A stretch of 64,000 nt of DNA from JAJVID01 sp050247435. GTDB taxonomy: Bacteria > Acidobacteriota > Blastocatellia > RBC074. The notes beneath the pieces are model-generated. The model ran no database searches and was not told where the DNA came from. It was given only the letters and a program-made list of their open reading frames with translations. Where the stretch lies: positions 48,051-112,050 of the forward strand of contig JBFWUF010000027.1 of the NCBI GenBank assembly GCA_050247435.1. Direction: 5' to 3'. The first letter of the stretch is position 1. Each line of letters opens with the position of its first letter. Shown in pieces: positions 17,875-27,154 of the stretch. The position numbers and the translations under genes were made by a program.

Positions 17875-19344
17875 CTATCTCTTTATCTGCGAAATGATGC
17901 GTCGCATTCTGGTCACCAGAGTTACCAATCGCGCGTCATCAATCTGTTCCCCAGCCAGAGTCAGTTCTGCATCGGTCAACGTCTGACGCAATTCGATCTC
18001 GGAAATTGGTAACTGGCGCCGGCGTGCGCCAGCGATGATCTCGTCCTTCTGCGCGCGCGCTGAGAGGCCGAGCCTGCGGCAGAGGTTCACTTTGAATCGC
18101 GGGTAGATGTTTTCCAGGGCTAGCTCGCGCGCCCGAACCGCCTGCTGCAAGTTGGCCATCGAGCCAACAAATTCCAGGGGAGAGTGGCGGTCAACTTGCG
18201 GCAAAGGCAATGGGCGAGCGAAGCGTCGGCCGTGTGCGTAAAGGATCAGCAGGCTCAGCAACACACCTTGTAGGATCAGCCAGGGCACGGGCGTGCCGCG
18301 GAAGTAATTGATAAGTGGGTTGCTCTCGCTGCGGTAGCCGTGGTGGAACTCGTCAAAGAAAATCGTTCTATTCGGCGCTCCAATTGAATGCAGGATGTTC
18401 ATCACCAGCGTCAGATTGGCCCCCCTCGCTATACCATTGTTGGCGACTACAAACGGGTCTGAAAGAAAAATGACCCGCCCTTTATCATAGGCAAAATCCA
18501 CAAGTACCGCGCCGTCTCCATCACCAAGGTGAACCACCGGAGCGTAGAGCATCGCCGGTGAATATTCATCATCCTCACTGACGCCGATGTCTTTATCGTT
18601 CGACCGGGTTTCAGCCTCGCTTTCTGGCGACGGCGAAAGCGCGGGTGAAGGCGTGTGGTTGGGTTGATCGCCCGCGTCTGATTGTCGAGTCTTGAGATCG
18701 GTTTCCGTTGTCGGCTCCGGTCTTGGAGCCGGGGGCCGGGTGGGGATCGTGCCCTCTTCGGATTTTGTTTCGCTGGGATCAGGCGCCGGCTGCGGAGGGT
18801 GAAACTTCATTCGTGTCGCGAAGCCAGAAAGAGTCAGCCCGCGAACATTCCGGGTAAGTTCTGTCGGTTGGGCGATTAACTCGTCGCTCTTTTCATATAT
18901 GAATTGTTCAGGTAAAGCGTTCCAGTCGGGCAATTTCTCAGACTCTTTCGAGTGGATCACAGGGTCTCCAAACTGTTCAACCGGAAACCGGCTGATGATC
19001 AGAGCGCGTCCGCCGCTCGATACCCAATTTTGCAGCGCGGAGCCTTCTTCATTGGAAAGTTTTTGGCCCAATAGAAACGGGCCGACGATGATCAGTGTCG
19101 CGTCTTTGGCTTCGGCGTTCAGCGAAGAATAGCTCTCTCGCCATCTTGCCACGGGCATTCCCGATTCTTCGAGCAATTGATAAAGCGCGCGTGTCCCTGT
19201 CGGACCTGGATTGTAGCTGGAACGATTCGGCGCGAACTCACTTTCAAAAGGCCGATCAAATTCGATGTTGCCCGCCACGCTCATGGCTATGATCACGGCG
19301 ATTACGATGATGACCGTAGTGACGATGCCGAAATAACGACGCAT
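17875..19344 (-). CDS. DUF4350-domain membrane protein
   Basis: 489 residues. An N-terminal membrane segment (residues about 7-27) is followed by the DUF4350 domain: SSYNPGPTGTRALYQLLEESG, then a GATase-like sheet region with GRALIISRFP and VIFLSDPFVVANNG. A Pro/Glu/Thr-rich linker (about 190-260) interrupts the domain. A second membrane segment (WLILQGVLLSLLILYAHGRR, about 355-374) leads to a cytoplasmic helical tail. Families of this kind occur with DUF4129, DUF58 and MoxR ATPases in a presumed envelope-related complex. It is the last gene of a three-gene operon, 5 bases after the DUF4129 gene. Confidence 0.75.
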   Translation of the reverse strand: MRRYFGIVTTVIIVIAVIIAMSVAGNIEFDRPFESEFAPNRSSYNPGPTGTRALYQLLEESGMPVARWRESYSSLNAEAKDATLIIVGPFLLGQKLSNEEGSALQNWVSSGGRALIISRFPVEQFGDPVIHSKESEKLPDWNALPEQFIYEKSDELIAQPTELTRNVRGLTLSGFATRMKFHPPQPAPDPSETKSEEGTIPTRPPAPRPEPTTETDLKTRQSDAGDQPNHTPSPALSPSPESEAETRSNDKDIGVSEDDEYSPAMLYAPVVHLGDGDGAVLVDFAYDKGRVIFLSDPFVVANNGIARGANLTLVMNILHSIGAPNRTIFFDEFHHGYRSESNPLINYFRGTPVPWLILQGVLLSLLILYAHGRRFARPLPLPQVDRHSPLEFVGSMANLQQAVRARELALENIYPRFKVNLCRRLGLSARAQKDEIIAGARRRQLPISEIELRQTLTDAELTLAGEQIDDARLVTLVTRMRRIISQIKR

Positions 19345-19349
19345 AAAAT

Positions 19350-20453
19350 CTATTTGACCGTTTCGTGGTAAAGCGCGACGAAATCCTGGAACTCCTCTTC
19401 AGTGGCTCGTTCCTGGCCGTACCAGACGTGTTCGAACGCGTTGGTCATTACGGAGAACGATGGATACATCCGCTGCTCCGAGCGCATCGCGTCCAGATAA
19501 TCGCGGTTGGTCTTCGAGCGACTCAGGCGTAGTTTGCCGCGCTGTTCGAGGTCGCAAAGCAGCGCGATGTACGCCCGGCGGATCGCCTTGTGGTACTCTC
19601 CCTGTCTAGCCAACTCGGAGGCTCTGGCGAAAAGGTCGGCGGCAGTGGCGTCTTCCGCAATCTCTTCGCCCAGCACCTCGCGCGTTTCGGTTTCCTCTTC
19701 AGACTTTTTGCGGCTCTGCAAACGCTGCGCGAGTTTGATTGCTCCAAATATCAGAGCCGCTATCACAACCAGAAAGATCAAAATTCGGAACGCTATAACC
19801 AGGCCCGCGCCGCCTGTGCGTGGCGCGCTCGCGGGAGAGGCGCCGAACAATTTTTCCAGCAGGTGAATGATGAAGTCCTTTATTTTTCTGACCCAAACCT
19901 GCAAAACTGACTCACGGTCCTTCTCAGGCTGGTATTCGGAGCGGGCTAGAATGTTATCAAGCCGCGCGCGCTGATCCTGCAACGCCTGGCCTTGCGTGGC
20001 TTGAGCCTCTTTCACACTTCGTTGAAGATTGGCCAGGCGGTCAGAGATTTCGCTCAACATGGAATGGCGCTGTTCTATATCGCCTTCCGCATTCTGGACG
20101 ACGTTGTTCAGGTCTTCGTGAAGCCAGGCGTTGTCAACTTCAATTACCGACCCGCTGAATTCGACCTTTTCGTTCGCGGGCAACAAGCGCCTGACCGCAT
20201 TCATTCTGGTCACCAACTCTGGGGCGGGACTCTCTTCTTGAATTACCTCATCTATTATCTGTTCTGCTCGATTGAGGCGATTCGCATAATCGCCGATGGT
20301 CGAGAGGCCCTGAGCTAACGCAGTTGGAGCGAATTGGGCGATGAGAAATGTGATTGCAAAACAAAACAGCAGGCGAGGGGGCGCATTCTTCCTACTCCGC
20401 CCCTCTGCCCCTCTGCCCCTCTTTCTAAATCTTTGAGAATTCATTTCTGACAT
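19350..20453 (-). CDS. DUF4129-domain membrane protein
   Basis: 367 residues. A signal-like segment (LLFCFAITFLIAQFAPTALAQ, about 29-49) starts an extracytoplasmic coiled-coil region (about 70-175). One membrane segment follows (VIAFRILIFLVVIAALIFGAIK) and a C-terminal cytoplasmic DUF4129 domain with ARQGEYHKAIRRAYIALLCDLEQRG and LRLSRSKTNRDYLDAMRSE. DUF4129 proteins accompany transglutaminase-like and DUF4350 proteins; the function is unknown. It sits 17 bases after the membrane protein gene and 5 bases before DUF4350. Confidence 0.75.
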   Translation of the reverse strand: MSEMNSQRFRKRGRGAEGRSRKNAPPRLLFCFAITFLIAQFAPTALAQGLSTIGDYANRLNRAEQIIDEVIQEESPAPELVTRMNAVRRLLPANEKVEFSGSVIEVDNAWLHEDLNNVVQNAEGDIEQRHSMLSEISDRLANLQRSVKEAQATQGQALQDQRARLDNILARSEYQPEKDRESVLQVWVRKIKDFIIHLLEKLFGASPASAPRTGGAGLVIAFRILIFLVVIAALIFGAIKLAQRLQSRKKSEEETETREVLGEEIAEDATAADLFARASELARQGEYHKAIRRAYIALLCDLEQRGKLRLSRSKTNRDYLDAMRSEQRMYPSFSVMTNAFEHVWYGQERATEEEFQDFVALYHETVK

Positions 20454-20470
20454 TTACCGGCGCTCTGAGG

Positions 20471-21844
20471 CTAAAAGACCGAACCGCACACCTTGCAGAA
20501 ACGATCTTCGACACTTGCTTCGGCTCCGCACCATTGGCATCCCTTGCGGGCGACTTCAGCCGTAATGATTGCGGCGGGAACTTCCTGCGGTGACGCTTCA
20601 ACGACAACGGATTTCCGCGCATCCGGGCTGATTGCCGACGCGCTGGTCGGCGCGAATTCAACCGCCTCCCGCATCAAGTCGCTGGTTTCCGGCGCGATTG
20701 TCGCTGTAGCAGGGCTGGCTCCATTGACCAGCGATGGCTCAACCGTCGCGGAAGGTTCTGGAACAGGATGAAGTGGCGCGGGGCTGTAATCGTTGAGACC
20801 GAGAATGGACGGCGCGAATGATCCCTGACTGTACGTGGATTGCTGTTGAGGCGCCAAAGGATAGAGCGGCGGCGCATCTGGTGGCGGCGCAAGCGTTCGA
20901 TTGGCCAGCAACTCGACGTCAAAACCTTCTTTGCGAACGCGGCTGTCCAGATAAAGAAGGGTAAATCCGAGCATCGCAATGGGCATCAGCAAAATCTCGC
21001 TCAACTGGGTCACCGTCTGTTGCGCGACGCTGTACCAGACGGGCGTGTTGGTGTTAAACGGGGTGATGTCCACGCCAATCCAGTATGCGAATGATTCGAG
21101 CGGAAAAAACAGCAGCCACAACACCGACCAGCCCACCACAATCCAAAAGAGAAATAGCGCGGCAATGCGGCGGATCTGGCCGCCAGCGAGAGCGAAACTG
21201 CGGCTGATCGAAGTGAAGACTCCCTTGCCTTCGACCATCAGAATTTGCGGCACGTAAACGATGCGGCTGTATACCAGCAGGGCGGCCACAACAAGGGTGG
21301 CAATGGTTATGACGCCGAGGCTCAAGGTGACGACGGTTTGCATCCACCCAGGCATATCGCTGGCGACTGTCGCCGCCACCAGCGCAAAGATCATCACCAT
21401 GATGGAAAGGAAGAAGTATGCGATCATCATCACGCCCAATATCAGCAACCCGATCATCAGAGTTGCGCCGATGAGCGACCAGATGCGTTCACGCAACGCC
21501 CGGTAAACATCCCGCGCCAGTATCGGTTTGCCTTCAAAAAAATGCGCGACCAGCGAGCGTGACGATGCGCCCAGAACAGCATAAAAGGCCGCCTTGCCAA
21601 TCAACCAAAGCAGAGAGCCACCCAAAATCATCAAAACGCTGATTACAACTCGCGTGTCCCCCTTGGACAAAGTAGCATTGCGCCAGCCGATTGATATAAG
21701 AATCGAGCCTGCGTACGCGACCAGGCTTGGCGCGATCACTATTCGAAGCAGCGCCAGAAAATTGCGCCTGTACAGCCTGACGGCGCGGTCAATGATGTCG
21801 CCCGCTGACATTGGCGCGAGTGTGAATGAGTCGAATGAGTTCAT
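20471..21844 (-). CDS. Polytopic membrane protein with C-terminal zinc ribbon
   Basis: 457 residues. The N-terminal 300 residues hold about six hydrophobic segments and start with FTLAPMSAGDIIDRAVRLYRRNFLALL, as in glycerophosphodiester-phosphodiesterase-associated membrane domains. A long Pro/Ala-rich linker (about 310-430) leads to a short zinc ribbon at the very end, CQWCGAEASVEDRFCKVCGS (CX2C...CX2C). It is the first gene of the operon with DUF4129 and DUF4350, which suggests a joint membrane complex. No enzymatic motif is seen. Confidence 0.65.
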   Translation of the reverse strand: MNSFDSFTLAPMSAGDIIDRAVRLYRRNFLALLRIVIAPSLVAYAGSILISIGWRNATLSKGDTRVVISVLMILGGSLLWLIGKAAFYAVLGASSRSLVAHFFEGKPILARDVYRALRERIWSLIGATLMIGLLILGVMMIAYFFLSIMVMIFALVAATVASDMPGWMQTVVTLSLGVITIATLVVAALLVYSRIVYVPQILMVEGKGVFTSISRSFALAGGQIRRIAALFLFWIVVGWSVLWLLFFPLESFAYWIGVDITPFNTNTPVWYSVAQQTVTQLSEILLMPIAMLGFTLLYLDSRVRKEGFDVELLANRTLAPPPDAPPLYPLAPQQQSTYSQGSFAPSILGLNDYSPAPLHPVPEPSATVEPSLVNGASPATATIAPETSDLMREAVEFAPTSASAISPDARKSVVVEASPQEVPAAIITAEVARKGCQWCGAEASVEDRFCKVCGSVF

Positions 21845-22042
21845 GCGGAATGCTCTGATTCTTCTGTCAAATCAGTGTTTGCCTGGCCCACGGTCTGTAT
21901 GACTGACTTTAAATAGCGGCTAAATAATGATTGAATCAGCCAATCACATCTTACGCCATTTTGCGTGAGCTTGAAAAACAGGAATGCTCAGGATAGAAAT
22001 ACGGACGCGCCTCTTATCAACTAACTTTCACCGGAGATGCCA

Positions 22043-22750
22043 ATGAAACGAATAACCGTCACCGTCACGGTCTGTCTTCTTGTCCTCACGATTTCAATTC
22101 AAAATTCGTCGGGCCAGGTGTCAAGAGCTGAGGAGCGCGAGCGCGCGCAGAGAGCCGCCCTCGCTTTTCAGGAGGTTATGTCCGCTCCCGACCAGGGGAT
22201 TCCGCAGGAATTGCTCGACCGCGCGCATTGCGTCGCCGTTTTTCCTTCGGTCAAAAAAGGCGGCTTCATCGTCGGCGGACAGTACGGCAAAGGGTTGATC
22301 AGTTGCCGCCGCGCGCAAGGCTCGTGGGGGTCGCCCGCGTATTTCACCATCGGCGGCGGCAGTTTCGGCTTGCAAATCGGAGGGCAGGCGGTTGATCTCG
22401 TTTTGCTGGTGATGAACAAATCGGGCGTTGATGGCCTGCTGAAAGACAAATTAGAGATCGGCGCAGGCGCCGCCGTGTCGGCAGGCCCGGTTGGGCGCAA
22501 CACACACGTTTCAACCGACGTCCTGCTCAAATCGCAAATCGTTTCCTACTCGCGCAGCCGAGGGCTTTTCGCCGGGTTGGAGTTGAAGGGCGCCGTGATC
22601 ACGCAGGATAAAGTGGCGAACAAGGACATTTACGGGCAGGAAATTTCCGCTCGTGAAATCATCGTTGACGGCAAAGTCCGCACGCCAGGCACGATCAGAA
22701 TCTTCCCGCAGGCGCTGCGCAAGTTTTCTCCCAGGGGAATTTCAAATTAG
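22043..22750 (+). CDS. SYLF-domain (YSC84-like) secreted lipid-binding protein
   Basis: 235 residues. The ATG at 22043 is preferred over 22037 because GGAG lies 6 bases upstream and the protein then starts with a clean signal peptide (MKRITVTVTVCLLVLTISIQ). The rest is a full SYLF domain: HCVAVFPSVKKGGFIVGGQY, SPAYFTIGGGSFGLQIGGQA, VDLVLLVMNKSG and the late KLEIGAGAAVSAGPVGR. SYLF proteins bind acidic lipids or phosphoinositides in eukaryotes; the bacterial periplasmic role is unknown. It is monocistronic and ends 2 bases before the convergent fcl stop. Confidence 0.85.
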   Translation: MKRITVTVTVCLLVLTISIQNSSGQVSRAEERERAQRAALAFQEVMSAPDQGIPQELLDRAHCVAVFPSVKKGGFIVGGQYGKGLISCRRAQGSWGSPAYFTIGGGSFGLQIGGQAVDLVLLVMNKSGVDGLLKDKLEIGAGAAVSAGPVGRNTHVSTDVLLKSQIVSYSRSRGLFAGLELKGAVITQDKVANKDIYGQEISAREIIVDGKVRTPGTIRIFPQALRKFSPRGISN

Positions 22751-22752
22751 TG

Positions 22753-23694
22753 TCAGGCCAGTTGCCTGCGATACCACTCAATAGTTTGCTTTAGCCCCTG
22801 GTCAAATCCGATTCGCGCGCGAAAGCCGAACTCAAGTTCAGCCCGTGAAGTGTCCAGGCATCGGCGCGGCTGGCCGTCTGGTTGAGAGGCGTCCCACACC
22901 AGACGGCCTTTGAATCCTGTCAACGTGGCGATCTTTTCGGCCAAATCCCTGATCGAAATTTCAAAACCCGCGCCGACATTAACCGGCGCCGGCTTATCGT
23001 ATTTTTCGGTGGCTAACACGAGCGCTTCAGCGCAATCGTCCGCGTGCAGGAATTCGCGCGTGACTGCGCCGCTGCCCCAGCACGTGATGTGATCCGCCCC
23101 AGCCCGCGCCGCTTCAACGCATTTACGAATCAGCGCGGGAATGACGTGGGAACTTCGCAGGTCGAAGTTGTCGCGTGGGCCGTACAGGTTGACGGGCAAC
23201 AGGAAGATCGAATTGAACCCGTATTGCTCACGATAGGCTTGCGATTGCACGAGCATCATCTTCTTGGCTAGCCCGTATGGCGCGTTGGTTTCTTCAGGGT
23301 AACCGTTCCACAGGTCGTCTTCCTTGAACGGCACGGGCGTGAATTTGGGATAGGCGCAGATCGTCCCAGTGGCCAGGAACTTTTTCACACCGCGCAATCG
23401 CGCTTCTTCGATCAACTGCGCGCCCATCATCAAGTTGTCGTAAAAATATTTGCCGGGGTTGGCCCGGTTCGCGCCGATGCCGCCAACGACTGCGGCCAGG
23501 TGAATGACCAAATCGGGGTTCACGTCATCGTATAATCGCCTAATGTTTTCGGCCCTGACCAGGTCGTAATTTTTACTGCGAGGGACGAATAGGTTTTCGA
23601 CGCCGCGCGCGCGAAGCTTCTCTACGACATAAGATCCCAGGAAACCCGCTCCGCCAGTGACAACAATTCGTTCATAAGGAAATCGGTTCGACAT
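22753..23694 (-). CDS. fcl: GDP-L-fucose synthase
   Basis: 313 residues, the usual length. It epimerises and reduces GDP-4-keto-6-deoxymannose to GDP-L-fucose with NADPH. The N-terminal Rossmann loop is VVTGGAGFLGSYVVEKL. The conserved Cys and the catalytic Tyr/Lys are seen in GTICAYPKFTPVPF and APYGLAKKMML (YxxxK). The C-terminal half has NLYGPRDNFDLRSSHVIPAL. It sits 6 bases after gmd on the same strand, forming the complete two-step route for fucosylated surface polysaccharide. Confidence 0.94.
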   Translation of the reverse strand: MSNRFPYERIVVTGGAGFLGSYVVEKLRARGVENLFVPRSKNYDLVRAENIRRLYDDVNPDLVIHLAAVVGGIGANRANPGKYFYDNLMMGAQLIEEARLRGVKKFLATGTICAYPKFTPVPFKEDDLWNGYPEETNAPYGLAKKMMLVQSQAYREQYGFNSIFLLPVNLYGPRDNFDLRSSHVIPALIRKCVEAARAGADHITCWGSGAVTREFLHADDCAEALVLATEKYDKPAPVNVGAGFEISIRDLAEKIATLTGFKGRLVWDASQPDGQPRRCLDTSRAELEFGFRARIGFDQGLKQTIEWYRRQLA

Positions 23695-23700
23695 AATTTT

Positions 23701-24702
23701 TCAGGGGAGGTTGTTTCTCTTCCTGAGATCAGCCAGATCGGCTTCAACCATTGTTCTGGCCAGCTCTTTGAAAGTTATCTTAGGTTCCCAGCCAAGCTCC
23801 CGTCGCGCTTTTGAAGCGTCGCCAATGAGAAGATCAACCTCTGCGGGCCGGAAATAACGCGGGTCAATTTCGACAAACTCTTTCCAGTCCAGGTCGAGGC
23901 AGCCGAAAGCTTCGTCGAGAAACTCGCGCACCGAATGCGTTTCGCCAGTGGCGATGACATAATCGTCAGGCGCGTCCTGTTGTAGCATCAACCACATGGC
24001 CTCGACATAATCTTTGGCGTGCCCCCAATCGCGTTTAGCTTCAAGGTTGCCGAGGTAGAGTTTGTCTTGCAGACCGAGCTTGATCGCCGCCGCCGCGCGG
24101 GTGATCTTGCGCGTCACAAACGTTTCGCCGCGTCTTTCGCTTTCGTGGTTGAACAAAATGCCGTTGCAGGCGAACAGACCGTAACTTTCCCGGTAATTGA
24201 CCGTGATCCAGTAGGCGTATAGTTTGGCGACGCCATAAGGGCTGCGCGGGTAAAACGGAGTCGTTTCGCGCTGTGGGATATCCTGCGCTTTGCCGAAAAG
24301 CTCCGATGAAGATGCCTGATAGAACCGCGTCTTGTGCAGCCCGGTTTCGCGTATGGCTTCGAGCAGTCGCAGTGTCCCCAGCCCGCTGACCTCAGCGGTA
24401 TATTCCGGGATGTCGAAGCTGACGCGGACGTGCGATTGCGCGCCGAGGTTGTAAATCTCGTCAGGCTGGACGTCGCGCAAAATCTTGTTGAGCGAGCTTG
24501 CGTCGTTCAGATCGCCGTAAACCAGATGCATCCGCCGCCCCGATTCGTGCGGGTCCTGGTAGATGTGGTCAACGCGTTCGGTGTTGAACGTGCTGGCGCG
24601 GCGGATAATGCCGTAAACCTCGTAATCTTGACCGAGCAACAACTCGGTCAAGTAGCTTCCATCCTGGCCTGTGATGCCTGTTATCAGCGCTTTCTTTGAC
24701 AT
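23701..24702 (-). CDS. gmd: GDP-mannose 4,6-dehydratase
   Basis: 333 residues. It dehydrates GDP-mannose to GDP-4-keto-6-deoxy-D-mannose using bound NADP. The signature ALITGITGQDGSYLTELLL opens the protein. YGVAKLYAYWITVNYRESYG holds the YxxxK pair, and LFNHESERRGETFVTRKITR is the family-specific stretch. It is upstream of fcl in the same operon. The 242-base region upstream shows no obvious gene and should hold the promoters for gmd and the divergent ABC gene. Confidence 0.95.
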   Translation of the reverse strand: MSKKALITGITGQDGSYLTELLLGQDYEVYGIIRRASTFNTERVDHIYQDPHESGRRMHLVYGDLNDASSLNKILRDVQPDEIYNLGAQSHVRVSFDIPEYTAEVSGLGTLRLLEAIRETGLHKTRFYQASSSELFGKAQDIPQRETTPFYPRSPYGVAKLYAYWITVNYRESYGLFACNGILFNHESERRGETFVTRKITRAAAAIKLGLQDKLYLGNLEAKRDWGHAKDYVEAMWLMLQQDAPDDYVIATGETHSVREFLDEAFGCLDLDWKEFVEIDPRYFRPAEVDLLIGDASKARRELGWEPKITFKELARTMVEADLADLRKRNNLP

Positions 24703-24944
24703 TCTTGCGGAAATTCCTTCGAGAACGGTTCAACTGGGAGGGGAAGATGCAGCGAGTAAGGGGTGATACTACATTCGTTTTCACTGATGCGGCAAGGCCA
24801 CTGTGAGCGCGCGCCATTCCAATGAGCGCAACTTTGCGTATCACGCCAATCGAACCTATTGTATAACCTGCGCGAAGGGCGATTTTTCCCGAGGAACATT
24901 CATTGCTCTCAACGCGTCAGATCAGAAATCAGGCTAGAACCACT

Positions 24945-25829
24945 ATGAATTTTACGCAAACACCCGCCATCGAATTCCGCAACGTCTCGATCAGCTTTGA
25001 TGACGTGCAGGCGTTGCGCGGCATAAGTTTCACGTTACCACAAGGCGAGATGGTCTGCGTCACAGGCGATTCTCGTTCCGGCAAATCGGTTCTGCTGCGT
25101 TTGGCGATAGGCTTTCTGCGTCTCGATGAAGGCGAGATATTGATCAACGGTCAGGAGATAACCTCGATGGAGGAGAACAACCTGCTCGCGCTGCGGCGCA
25201 AGATGATGGGAATGGTCTTTCAGGAAAACGCCCTCTTCACAGGTCAAACGGTTTATGAAAACGCCGCGTACCGGCTCATAGATCAGGATTGGCCGGAGAG
25301 CCAAATCGAGCGCGCTGTGGTTGAAGTTCTGACGTTCGTCGGATTGCAGGATGAGCTTGAGAAGCAGGCGGAAGAACTTTCAGGGGGGATGAAGCGCCGC
25401 CTAGAACTCGCGCGCGCGCTGGTTGGATGGCCTTCAATCATGCTGTTTGATGAGCCGACTTCAGGTCTGGATCCGATCAACGCGCGGCAGGTGTTGGATC
25501 TTGTCATTCGCGCGCGCGATCTTCATGGCATCTCTTCGATATTCGTCACCAAAGCCCTTCACGAAATTCCTTATCTGGCGAAACACCGAGCGGTCGAAGG
25601 CAAAGACGGCAGCCGCGTCGAACAACTCTCCGAATACATTTCCGGCGTGCGAGTCCTCCTGTTGGAGGAAGGCAAACCAGCCTTTTTCGGAAGCCCTCAG
25701 GAATTCGCGCATAGCCCTTTGGCCGAAGTCCAACACATGCTCCATCCGGTGACTGAAGCGATTCATGGTGAACTTGACGTGGGCGATCCCTGGGGGCAAA
25801 ACCGCAAGATGAAAGGTGAACTGGAATAG
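24945..25829 (+). CDS. ABC transporter ATPase, MlaF-like (orphan)
   Basis: 294 residues from the ATG at 24945 (MNFTQTPAIEFRNVSISFDD). Walker A is GDSRSGKSVLLRLA, the signature is ELSGGMKRRLELARAL, and Walker B is MLFDEPTSGLDPINARQ, all intact. The SGGM signature and the DPI..R after Walker B point to the Mla/Ttg2A lipid-transport branch. The C-terminal part is longer than in MlaF and carries a GVRVLLLEEGKPAFFGSPQE segment. No permease (MlaE) or MCE protein lies next to it, so partners must be elsewhere. The next gene starts 31 bases downstream on the same strand. Confidence 0.82.
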   Translation: MNFTQTPAIEFRNVSISFDDVQALRGISFTLPQGEMVCVTGDSRSGKSVLLRLAIGFLRLDEGEILINGQEITSMEENNLLALRRKMMGMVFQENALFTGQTVYENAAYRLIDQDWPESQIERAVVEVLTFVGLQDELEKQAEELSGGMKRRLELARALVGWPSIMLFDEPTSGLDPINARQVLDLVIRARDLHGISSIFVTKALHEIPYLAKHRAVEGKDGSRVEQLSEYISGVRVLLLEEGKPAFFGSPQEFAHSPLAEVQHMLHPVTEAIHGELDVGDPWGQNRKMKGELE

Positions 25830-25860
25830 CCGTAAGAGGCGTCCCACCGACTGTGCTGGT

Positions 25861-27096
25861 ATGCAACTCTCATTTCTATTTCAGCAACTCGGCATTTCTC
25901 TGGGTTTGGGCTTGCTGGTCGGGCTGCAGCGCGAGAGTGCCGCGTCACGTCTTGCGGGAGTGCGCACATTTCCGCTTGTGACGCTCTTCGGTTCCATCTG
26001 CGCGCTGCTTGCGACGGCATTCGGCGGATGGGTGCTTGCGGCGGGAGTGATCGCATTATCAGCGTTGATCTTCGTCGGCAAATCGGCGGAAGCCAGGACG
26101 GCCGCGCACGATCCCGGATTGACTACCGAAGCCGCGCTGCTGCTGATGTTCGGCGTGGGGGCTTATCTGATTGTCGGCCAGCGCCCGGTCGCAATCGCCA
26201 TTGGCGGCGTGGTGGCGGCATTGCTGCATTTCAAAGGGCAGTTACACGACGCCGTCGCGAAACTCAGCGACACCGATCTCAAGGCGATCATGCAATTCGC
26301 CCTCATCTCGCTTGTCATCCTGCCTGTGTTGCCCAATCAGACTTACGGGCCTTACAACGTGCTGAACCCGCGCAACGTCTGGCTGATGGTGACGCTTATC
26401 GTCGGCATCAGCCTGAGCGGTTACATCATCTACAAATTTCTGGGCGAAAAAGCCGGATTGCTGCTCGGCGGCGTTCTCGGCGGTTTGATCTCGAGCACGG
26501 CGACAACGGTCAGCTATTCGCGGAGAACAACCAACTCGCCTGATTCGGCCCGTCCGGCGGCGATTGTCATCATCATCGCCTCTGCAATCGTGTTTGCGCG
26601 CCTGATCCTGGAGATCGCGACCGTGGCGCCGTCATTTCTGCCCGTTGCCGTCTGGCCGCTGGCAGGGATGATGGCGGTCACCGCTCTGTTCGCGGGCGCG
26701 ATGTGGTTTCTGGATCGCGACGGCAAGGAACAGATGCCTGCGCAGGACAACCCGTCCGAGCTTAAATCCGCCTTGCTGTTCGGATTGCTTTACGCGCTCA
26801 TTCTGCTCGCGGTCGCGTTTGCGAAAGATAAATACGGCAGTGGCGGTCTATATTTCATCGCGGGACTTTCAGGGCTTACCGATGTGGACGCCATCACGCT
26901 TTCAACCTCGCAGATGGTCAACCTGGAAAGAATCAGTCCCGAAAACGGATGGCGGGTGATACTTGTCGCGACGATGTCCAACCTGGTATTCAAGGCTCTG
27001 GCCGTTGCGACGTTGGGGCATCGGCGATTGTTTGTCAGAGTCGGCGTCTGTTACGGATTGGTTTTGATCGCCGGGATGTTGATGCTCTTCAAATAG
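25861..27096 (+). CDS. MgtC/DUF4010-type membrane protein
   Basis: 411 residues with about 12 membrane segments. The start at 25861 (MQLSFLFQQLGISLGLGLLVGLQRE) fits the family: the LGLGLLVGLQRE motif is the MgtC/SapB hallmark. The C-terminal DUF4010 part contains YFIAGLSGLTDVDAITLS. An in-frame ATG at 25816 would overlap the ABC gene by 14 bases and is less likely. The family's role is not settled; MgtC itself affects ATP synthase and magnesium-limited growth. It may be co-transcribed with the upstream ABC gene. Confidence 0.8.
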   Translation: MQLSFLFQQLGISLGLGLLVGLQRESAASRLAGVRTFPLVTLFGSICALLATAFGGWVLAAGVIALSALIFVGKSAEARTAAHDPGLTTEAALLLMFGVGAYLIVGQRPVAIAIGGVVAALLHFKGQLHDAVAKLSDTDLKAIMQFALISLVILPVLPNQTYGPYNVLNPRNVWLMVTLIVGISLSGYIIYKFLGEKAGLLLGGVLGGLISSTATTVSYSRRTTNSPDSARPAAIVIIIASAIVFARLILEIATVAPSFLPVAVWPLAGMMAVTALFAGAMWFLDRDGKEQMPAQDNPSELKSALLFGLLYALILLAVAFAKDKYGSGGLYFIAGLSGLTDVDAITLSTSQMVNLERISPENGWRVILVATMSNLVFKALAVATLGHRRLFVRVGVCYGLVLIAGMLMLFK

Positions 27097-27154
27097 CTCT
27101 TCTCGCTGCTTCAGACGCCAACCATGGTTCGGCAAATCTCATGGCGCGGAACGC

